From NCBI GenBank assembly GCA_902805495.1, contig CADCTH010000280.1, forward strand, positions 1 to 18,914: a DNA stretch of 18,914 nt, in the 5' to 3' direction. Within the stretch, counting starts at the first letter, position 1. The number at the start of each line of letters is the position of its first letter. This stretch comes from an uncultured Actinomycetospora sp. (GTDB taxonomy: Bacteria; Actinomycetota; Actinomycetes; Mycobacteriales; Pseudonocardiaceae). The translations under genes were made by a program, and so were the position numbers. Of this stretch, positions 14,339 to 18,914 are shown piece by piece. The notes below the pieces were generated by a model. It was not told where the DNA came from, did no database searches, and saw only the letters and a program-made list of their open reading frames with translations.

Positions 14339-15225
14339 TGACCACGGAGACACCCTCCGGGCTGCGGGCCGAGGCGGTCCGCGTCCCCCAGAGCGGCCTC
14401 GCCACCGAGGCCCGCGCGACCGCGGTCGTGTGGCGGCGCGAGATGATCCGGTTCGTCAAGGACCGGGCGCGCATCCTGTCGTCGCTGGCGCAGCCGCTGC
14501 TGTTCCTGTTCGTGCTGGGCACCGGGCTGGGCTCGCTGCTGAACGAGGGCCAGGGCGGTGGCGGCCCCGGCACCGTCGCGTTCACGACCTTCCTGTTCCC
14601 CGGGGTCATGGCCATCTCGGTGCTGTTCACCGCGGCCTTCGCGGGGATCTCGATCGTCTGGGACCGCGAGTTCGGGTTCCTGCGCGAGATGCTCGTCGCG
14701 CCCGTGTCGACGGCGTCGATCCTGCTCGGCAAGGCGCTGGGCGGCGCCACCGTCGCGACGCTGCAGTGCCTGGTGCTGCTCGCGCTCGCCGGGCTGGTCG
14801 GCGTGCCCTACGACCCGCTGATGCTGCTGGCGATGATCGGGCTGATCTTCCTGATGGGCCTGATGATCACCGCGCTGGGCCTGCTGCTGGCCGCGCGCGT
14901 GCGCCAGGTGCAGTCGGCGATGCCGCTCGTGCAGCTGGTGATCACGCCGCTGATGTTCCTGTCCGGCGCGCTGTTCCCGCTCTCGGGCCTGCCGACGTGG
15001 CTCGCCGTGCTCACGCACGTCAACCCGATGACCTACGCGGTCGAGCCGCTGCGCTCGGTGGTGTTCGACCACCTCGACGTGGACGCCGCCACCCGCGCGC
15101 GCTTCGACCCGGGCATCACGTGGGGGAGCTGGCCGGTGCCCGTGGGCGTGCAGATCCTCATCACGGTCGCGTCGTGCGTGCTGCTGCTCGGGCTCGCGGT
15201 GTGGCGGTTCCGCCGGACGGAGTGA
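14338..15225 (+). CDS. ABC transporter permease, DrrB/ABC-2 type
   Basis: A 295-residue membrane subunit with about six hydrophobic segments (near 48-65, 84-106, 137-156, 160-186, 197-226 and 270-288). The cytoplasmic motif WDREFGFLREMLVAPVS between segments 2 and 3 and the later NPMTYAVEPLRSVVF are characteristic of ABC-2/DrrB permeases. ATG 14338 shares its first base with the stop of the ATP-binding gene. It probably dimerises with two ATPase subunits to export a hydrophobic compound. It ends 3 nt before the stop of mtr on the other strand, so the two transcripts converge and may overlap. Confidence 0.92.
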   Translation: MTTETPSGLRAEAVRVPQSGLATEARATAVVWRREMIRFVKDRARILSSLAQPLLFLFVLGTGLGSLLNEGQGGGGPGTVAFTTFLFPGVMAISVLFTAAFAGISIVWDREFGFLREMLVAPVSTASILLGKALGGATVATLQCLVLLALAGLVGVPYDPLMLLAMIGLIFLMGLMITALGLLLAARVRQVQSAMPLVQLVITPLMFLSGALFPLSGLPTWLAVLTHVNPMTYAVEPLRSVVFDHLDVDAATRARFDPGITWGSWPVPVGVQILITVASCVLLLGLAVWRFRRTE

Positions 15226-15228
15226 GAC

Positions 15229-16608
15229 TCAGTCGAGCGGGAGGCCGAGCAGGGCGTTCTCGATGACCTCGGGCAGCGCGGGGTGGATCCAGTACTGCTT
15301 CTCGGCCATGGTCCGCGCGTCGAGCCCGAAGGTGATGGCCTGGATCAGCGGCTGGATCAGGGTCGAGGCCTCCGGGCCCATCATGTGGGCGCCGAGCAGG
15401 GTGCCGTCGGGGCTCGCGATCACCTTGCACACGCCGGTGGTGTCCTCCATGGCCCAGCCGAAGGCGACGTCGCCGTAGTTCTGGGTCTTGGTGATGTAGG
15501 GGATACCGCGCTCGCGGCAGTCCTGCTCGCGCAGGCCGATCGCGGCGATCGGCGGGTCGGTGAACACCGCCGCGGGGACGTGGGCGTTGTTCGTGCACCG
15601 CGGCGCATCGGGGTGCAGCAGGTTGTGCCGCACGATCGACGCCTCGTGGTTGGCGACGTGCTTGAGCTGGAACTCCGAGCTGATGTCGCCCAGCGCCCAC
15701 ACGCCCGGCGCGGTGGTGCGCTGCTGCTCGTCGACGACGATCCGCCCGTCGGGGTGGGTCGCGAGCCCGCCCGCGGCGGCGTCGAGCAGGTCGGCGTTGG
15801 GGATGCGGCCGGTGGCCACGAGCAGGGCGTCGCCCTCGGTGGCGCCGTGGCGGGAGTGGAGCACCACGGTGCCGTCCTCGCGCTGCTCGGCCGGGGCGGT
15901 GGGCGCGGCGTCGAGCAGCACGTTCCAGCGCTGCTGGGCCAGCGCGGTGTACCGCGCGGAGATCTCCTCGTCCTGCTCGCGCAGCAGTGCCGAACCGCGG
16001 GTGGCGATGGTGACCTCGGCGCCCAGCGCGGAGAACACGTGGGCGAACTCGGCGGCGATGTAGCCCCCGCCGACGATGGTGAGCCGGCGGGGCACCTCGT
16101 CGAGGCGCATGACGTCGTCGCTGGTGTGGAACGGCACGCCGCTCTCGGCGATGCTGTCCGGGACCGAGGGGCGCGCGCCCGCGGCGACGACGACGCGGTC
16201 GGCGGTGATCGTCGTGGGTTCGCCGCCGTCGGACGGGGCGACCGACAGCGTGCGGTCGCCGGTGAACCGTGCGTGCCCGAGGTAGACCGTGGTGTTCGGC
16301 AGCCCGTGCTGGCGGTAGCGCTGCCCGCCGGCCGCGATCGGGTCGATGCGCCCGAACACCCGGTCGCGGATGTCGGTCCAGCGGACCTTGTCGATCGTCG
16401 CGTCGACGCCGAACGTGCCCGCCCGACGGATCGTCTCGGCGACGTCGGCGGCGTAGACGTACATCTTCGTCGGGATGCAGCCGACGTTCAGGCAGGTGCC
16501 GCCGAAGACCCCGTGCTCCACGATCGCGACGTCGACGTCGGCGAAGCGGTCGTCCGGGATCGTGTTGCCCGAGCCGGTGCCGATGATGACGAGGTCGTGG
16601 TGGGGCAC
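15229..16608 (-). CDS. mtr: Mycothione reductase
   Basis: An FAD-dependent, NADPH-using disulfide reductase that returns oxidised mycothiol (mycothione) to the thiol form; cytosolic. It has 459 residues, normal for the family. The N-terminal FAD motif is GTGSGN (10-15), redox cysteines Cys39 and Cys44 lie in GGTCLNVGCIPTKM, a second Rossmann motif is VGGGYIAAEFAHVFSALGAE, the FAD-contact motif is VWALGDISSEF, and the C-terminal catalytic histidine is in WIHPALPEVIENALLGL. The stretch YGDVAFGWAMEDTTGVCKV is close to M. tuberculosis Mtr as I remember it. Two in-frame GTG codons are possible: 16617 adds three residues; 16608 is preferred because TACCGT lies 7 nt upstream. Mycothiol use places the organism in Actinobacteria. 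Confidence 0.95.
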   Translation of the reverse strand: MPHHDLVIIGTGSGNTIPDDRFADVDVAIVEHGVFGGTCLNVGCIPTKMYVYAADVAETIRRAGTFGVDATIDKVRWTDIRDRVFGRIDPIAAGGQRYRQHGLPNTTVYLGHARFTGDRTLSVAPSDGGEPTTITADRVVVAAGARPSVPDSIAESGVPFHTSDDVMRLDEVPRRLTIVGGGYIAAEFAHVFSALGAEVTIATRGSALLREQDEEISARYTALAQQRWNVLLDAAPTAPAEQREDGTVVLHSRHGATEGDALLVATGRIPNADLLDAAAGGLATHPDGRIVVDEQQRTTAPGVWALGDISSEFQLKHVANHEASIVRHNLLHPDAPRCTNNAHVPAAVFTDPPIAAIGLREQDCRERGIPYITKTQNYGDVAFGWAMEDTTGVCKVIASPDGTLLGAHMMGPEASTLIQPLIQAITFGLDARTMAEKQYWIHPALPEVIENALLGLPLD

Positions 16609-16621
16609 GGGCTCCACGGTA
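16606..16621 (-). promoter_or_regulatory. Putative leaderless promoter of mtr (TACCGT, 7 nt before GTG)
   Basis: On the minus strand TACCGT (16621-16616) is followed by 7 nt and GTG 16608. This is the same hexamer and spacing as at 631-644. It overlaps the upstream alternative GTG at 16617, which therefore would not be transcribed in full from this promoter. Confidence 0.5.
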
Positions 16622-16628
16622 AACCGCG

Positions 16629-16691
16629 GCGACCGGTCGCGACGAGCGGTCGAAGATCGACCGCTCGTCGGTGCTTGGCGACCGCTCGTCG
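16629..16691. repeat. Palindromic 13-mer array upstream of mtr
   Basis: A perfect 12-bp palindrome GCGACCGGTCGC (16629-16640) is followed by CGACGAGCGGTCG (16640-16652), its exact inverted copy CGACCGCTCGTCG (16658-16670) and a third, direct copy (16679-16691). The first two pair into a stem of 14 bp (including A-T next to the loop) with a 3-nt loop. The array begins 8 nt upstream of the mtr -10, covering the -35 region. It could be an operator cluster or a transcribed hairpin for the opposite strand. Confidence 0.65.
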
Positions 16692-16886
16692 CGCTGCAGC
16701 CACTCCATGGTGACGTTTGTCGACGCGGATCGACCGTTCACCGTCGCCCGGCGGAGCGAACCTTCCCCTCCTCGCCTTGTTCGGCGTCTCAGCGACTGCT
16801 GTCGTCTCTCCCGGCGAACGACCGCTGGGCCGAACGGTCCTCGACAGAGCGTCGAACGGACTTGAAGGCGGGGAGGGGCAGGGCGG
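16692..16886. other. Non-coding region before the protease gene
   Basis: No convincing gene: the one short open frame (16671-16865) has poor codon use and a Ser/Arg-rich translation. Degenerate relatives of the mtr-side repeat are present: CGACCGTTC followed 1 nt later by CCGTCG (16731-16746) and CGACCGCT (16819-16826). GGGGAGGGGCAGGG just upstream of 16887 is a purine-rich ribosome-binding region for the protease gene. I could not identify a clear -10. Confidence 0.45.
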
Positions 16887-17765
16887 ATGACGGCCGGCGT
16901 GCGCGACGGGCGGACGGTGCTCACGGTGCTCACGGTGCTCGGACGGACCGCCGTGCTCGCCGGGGTGGCCCTGCTGCTCGCGCTCGCCGGGGCGGCCGGC
17001 GCCTCGGCGAGCGAGCCCACGCCGCCCGACGAGGACGCCGGGGCGGACGCCGACACCGCCTCGGGCCTCGTCGTCGAGGCCGGTGTCCGCGTCGTGGGCG
17101 GGGCGCGCACCTCCACCGACGAGCACCCCTGGGCGGTGTTCCTCACCGACGCCGCGGGCTTCCAGTTCTGCGGCGGCACGCTCGTCACGCCGACCAAGGT
17201 CGTCACCGCCGCGCACTGCATGGCGACGACGACCGCGCCGCAGGTCAAGGTCGTGGCCGGCCGCGACGACAAGCAGTCGACCGCGGGGGAGACCTCGGGG
17301 GTGACCTCGGCGTGGGTCAGCCCCGAGTTCGAGGGCGTCGGGCGGGGCACCGATCTCGCGGTGCTGACGCTCGCGACGCCGAGCACCCGCACGCCGCTTC
17401 CGCTGGCCCGGCCGGGCGACGAGGCGCTCTACTCCGAGGGGCGCGCGGCACAGGTCTACGGCTGGGGCGCGACGGCGGAGAGCGCGGCGCCCTCGCGCTA
17501 CCTGCTCACCGCCACCGTGCCGATGCGCGGCGACGACTACTGCCGCGCCGGCGACCGGAACTTCGACCCCCGCCGCCTGGCCTGCGCGGGCTTCGACAGC
17601 GGCGGCGTCGACTCGTGCCAGGGCGACTCGGGCGGCCCGCTGGTGGCCGCCGGGAAGCTGATCGGGGTGACGTCGTTCGGCGACGGCTGCGCCCGCGCCG
17701 GGCGCCCCGGCTACTACGTCCGCATCGCCGCGGTGAGCGACGTGCTGGCGGCTCAGCTCACGTGA
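16887..17765 (+). CDS. Secreted trypsin-like serine protease (S1 family)
   Basis: A 292-residue pre-pro-enzyme. The N-terminus has Arg residues, then a hydrophobic core (about 20-37, AVLAGVALLLALAGAAG) and AxA-type sites (ASASE, 39-43), a typical signal peptide. An acidic propeptide (PPDEDAGADADT) leads to R68-VVGG, the usual zymogen cleavage point. The catalytic triad is complete: His110 (TAAHC), Asp156 (GTDLAVL), Ser248 (GDSGGP). Asp242, six before the serine, indicates trypsin-like Arg/Lys specificity. Six cysteines in mature positions 95/111, 219/233 and 244/268 would form the three standard disulfides. ATG 16887 has a purine-rich site upstream. The gene stands alone, and a very strong hairpin begins at its stop codon. 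Confidence 0.94.
   Translation: MTAGVRDGRTVLTVLTVLGRTAVLAGVALLLALAGAAGASASEPTPPDEDAGADADTASGLVVEAGVRVVGGARTSTDEHPWAVFLTDAAGFQFCGGTLVTPTKVVTAAHCMATTTAPQVKVVAGRDDKQSTAGETSGVTSAWVSPEFEGVGRGTDLAVLTLATPSTRTPLPLARPGDEALYSEGRAAQVYGWGATAESAAPSRYLLTATVPMRGDDYCRAGDRNFDPRRLACAGFDSGGVDSCQGDSGGPLVAAGKLIGVTSFGDGCARAGRPGYYVRIAAVSDVLAAQLT
16914..16940 (+). repeat. Perfect tandem repeat, 3 x 9 bp (ACGGTGCTC)
   Basis: Three exact head-to-tail copies of ACGGTGCTC encode Thr-Val-Leu three times in the n-region of the protease signal peptide. The 9-bp unit keeps the reading frame if copy number changes by slippage. Confidence 0.9.
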
Positions 17766-17802
17766 GCGATCTCTGGGCCCATAGGCCCGAGGATCGCTCA
17801 CG
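17761..17802 (+). terminator. Strong hairpin starting at the protease stop codon
   Basis: CGTGAGCGATC (17761-17771) pairs perfectly with GATCGCTCACG (17792-17802), and inside it GGGCC (17775-17779) pairs with GGCCC (17784-17788) around CATA. The outer arm includes the TGA stop (17763-17765). No U-run. Very likely a terminator or mRNA 3'-end stabiliser. Confidence 0.75.
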
Positions 17803-17810
17803 AGGACGTG

Positions 17811-17834
17811 CGGACCGGCGGGCAGGCCGGTCCG
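17811..17834 (+). terminator. Second hairpin of the triple array
   Basis: CGGACCGGC (17811-17819) pairs with GCCGGTCCG (17826-17834), 9 bp with a 6-nt loop, 8 nt after the first hairpin. Confidence 0.45.
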
Positions 17835-17845
17835 GCGAGACGGTG

Positions 17846-17882
17846 GCGGGACCCGGGCCAACGCCCCCGGCCCGGGTCCCGC
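17846..17882 (+). terminator. Third hairpin of the triple array (14-bp stem)
   Basis: GCGGGACCCGGGCC (17846-17859) pairs perfectly with GGCCCGGGTCCCGC (17869-17882) around a 9-nt loop. It is the longest unbroken stem in this intergenic region and the last before the chelatase gene, so it might end the protease transcript or regulate the chelatase leader. Confidence 0.6.
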
Positions 17883-17926
17883 GCCGTGGTCGGCTTCATC
17901 TCAGCGACCGCTCAGATGTCGTGGGT

Positions 17927-17932
17927 TAGGGT
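17927..17932 (+). promoter_or_regulatory. Possible -10 element of the chelatase gene
   Basis: TAGGGT fits TANNNT and would give a leader of about 40 nt before the TTG at 17978. No good -35 is visible. Weak evidence. Confidence 0.25.
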
Positions 17933-17977
17933 CGGCCGACCCCGCTCCGCTCCGTCTCCGCCCCCTGAGGACCCCCG

Positions 17978-18745
17978 TTGCCCTTCCCGTTCTCGGCCGT
18001 GGTCGGCCACGAGGACCTGCGCCTGGCCCTCATGCTCACCGCGGTCGACCCGGGCATCGGCGGGGTGCTGGTGCGCGGGGAGAAGGGCACCGCGAAGACG
18101 ACGATCGTGCGGGCGCTCGCGACGTTGCTGCCGCCGGTCGAGGTCGTCGCCGGTGACCGCTTCTCGGCCGACGTCGACGCCGGCGAGCAGAGCCCCGACG
18201 GGCCGTTCCCCGCCGACGCCCCCCGCGAGCGGCGCCCGGTGCGGCTGGTGGAGCTGCCGGTCGGCGCCTCGGAGGACCGGGTCACCGGGTCGCTGGACCT
18301 CGAGGAGGTCCTCGCCCACGGCCGCACCGCCGTGCGTCCCGGGCTGCTCGCGGCCGCGCACCGCGGCGTGCTCTACGTCGACGAGGTCAACCTGCTGCAC
18401 GACCACCTCGTCGACCTGCTCCTCGACGCCGCCGCCACGGGCCGCGCGCACGTCGAGCGCGACGGCGTCTCGCTGACCCACCCCGCGGCGTTCCTGCTGG
18501 TCGGCACCATGAACCCGGAGGAGGGCGAGCTGCGGCCCCAGCTGCTCGACCGCTTCGGGCTCACCGTGCACGTCGCGGCCTCCCGCGACGTCGCCCTGCG
18601 CACCGAGGTCGTGCGCCGCCGCCTGGCCCACGACGCCGACCCCGAGGGGTTCGCGGCGCGGTTCGCCGCCGCCGAGGACGCCCTGCGCGCCCGCCTGGTC
18701 GACGCCCGCGCCCGGCTGGCGTCGGTGGCGCTGCCCGACGCCTAG
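17978..18745 (+). CDS. AAA+ chelatase subunit (magnesium-/cobalto-chelatase ChlI/ChlID type), interrupted by an amber codon
   Basis: The ATPase part of a metal chelatase, related to the M. tuberculosis Rv2850c-type protein found next to cobO and cobB; with cobQ in the window it points to cobalt insertion for cobalamin. From TTG 17978 (GAGG ending about 7 nt upstream) the protein reads MPFPFSAVVGHEDLRLALML, then Walker A GEKGTAKTT, LVELPVGASEDRVTGSLDLE, Walker B VLYVDEVNLL and VGTMNPEEGELRPQLLDRFG, all intact. A TAG at 18743-18745 ends it after 255 codons, inside the helical lid region. The expected continuation follows in the same frame. So this is a truncated gene, a sequencing error or readthrough; full-length relatives are roughly 600-700 residues. 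Confidence 0.85.
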   Translation: MPFPFSAVVGHEDLRLALMLTAVDPGIGGVLVRGEKGTAKTTIVRALATLLPPVEVVAGDRFSADVDAGEQSPDGPFPADAPRERRPVRLVELPVGASEDRVTGSLDLEEVLAHGRTAVRPGLLAAAHRGVLYVDEVNLLHDHLVDLLLDAAATGRAHVERDGVSLTHPAAFLLVGTMNPEEGELRPQLLDRFGLTVHVAASRDVALRTEVVRRRLAHDADPEGFAARFAAAEDALRARLVDARARLASVALPDA

Positions 18746-18914
18746 CTCGTGCGGATCTCCGCGCTGTGCGCCGAGGTGCAGGTCGACGGGATGCGCGCCG
18801 ACGTCGTCCTCGCCCGCACCGCCGTCGCGCACGCCGCGTGGCGCGGGGCCGACGCGGTGGACGCCGGCGACGTGCGCGCCGCGGCACGCCTCGCCCTGCC
18901 CCACCGGCGCCGGC
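18746..18914 (+). pseudogene. Continuation of the chelatase reading frame after the TAG (runs off the window)
   Basis: In the same frame as 17978-18745 the sequence continues LVRISALCAEVQVDGMRADV followed by VLARTAVAHAAWRGADAVDA and a DVRAAARLALPHRRR ending. This is the conserved C-terminal lid of the AAA+ chelatase domain (consensus-like: C..VDGMRAD...RTAVAHAAW...V...DV..AARLAL.HRRR). Codon use stays coding-like with no further stop. Family sequences have Glu or similar at the TAG position (DAELVRI), so one G-to-T change (GAG to TAG) would explain it. A GTG at 18749 could allow restart. The downstream end is outside the window. Confidence 0.7.

Noticed and set aside
16671..16865. 64-codon plus-strand open frame between mtr and the protease
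   Set aside because: Ser/Arg-rich translation, codon use unlike neighbours, and its start lies in the repeat array.
17803..17977. Cobalamin riboswitch upstream of the chelatase gene
   Set aside because: I looked for the conserved B12-box type sequence (GCCACTG-like) and the usual ~200-nt architecture; only simple hairpins are present. The same holds upstream of cobQ.
18743..18745. UAG decoded as pyrrolysine
   Set aside because: The position is normally an ordinary Glu-like residue, chelatases are not Pyl enzymes, and nothing in the window suggests Pyl machinery; mutation or error is simpler.
1..18914. CRISPR arrays, insertion sequences, tRNA or rRNA genes, phage attachment sites
   Set aside because: No evenly spaced direct repeats, transposase motifs, flanking inverted repeats or RNA-gene signatures were seen on either strand.

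Overview
This window is high-GC actinobacterial DNA, most likely from Pseudonocardia or a close relative. The evidence is a mycothione reductase gene (mycothiol chemistry is actinobacterial), very strong G/C preference at third codon positions, frequent GTG starts and TANNNT boxes sitting directly in front of start codons. From memory, the gene order follows the Mycobacterium tuberculosis stretch Rv2868c to Rv2850c (gcpE, GNAT protein, mapB, mtr, Mg-chelatase-like gene), with extra genes inserted. The genus is an inference. I see no phage, transposon, CRISPR, tRNA or rRNA.

Layout. 1-5555 (+): the 3' end of ispG; an open stretch of doubtful status (644-1270) running in frame into an S9 prolyl-oligopeptidase-type peptidase; a DUF4081/GNAT acetyltransferase; a DUF3054 membrane protein; and map. 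5632-9232 (+): a likely operon of a RibD-like reductase-deaminase with inverted domain order, an unknown protein, a PNPOx-fold flavoprotein and cobQ (cobyric acid synthase), the last two overlapping at GTGA. 9236-10869 (-): an enoyl-reductase/saccharopine-dehydrogenase-like protein, then two tiny overlapping genes (70 and 46 codons). 11050-12261: a divergent pair, an F420-type nitroreductase (-) and a TetR regulator (+), with three copies of one operator between them. 12347-12649 (+): a small acidic repeat protein. 12665-15225: a divergent TetR (-) and a DrrA/DrrB-type ABC exporter (+), with two operator copies around the exporter promoter. 15229-16608 (-): mycothione reductase, with a palindromic 13-mer array upstream. 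16887-17765 (+): a secreted trypsin-like protease followed by three strong hairpins in tandem. 17978-18914 (+): an AAA+ chelatase subunit (Mg-/cobalto-chelatase type) with an in-frame amber codon; its conserved C-terminal part continues in the same frame to the window end.

How the genes fit together. cobQ and the chelatase point to cobalamin biosynthesis. ispG, map and the GNAT gene are a conserved actinobacterial housekeeping block. The two TetR modules look like small-molecule-responsive units, one for a flavin/F420-type redox enzyme and one for drug export. Mtr keeps mycothiol reduced.

The observations most worth checking are the amber codon in the chelatase, the two operator arrays, the palindromic array in front of mtr, the triple hairpin, and the unclear gene boundary at 644-1274. 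I found no clear evidence of a wholly new biological system; most of the window is ordinary chromosomal sequence.
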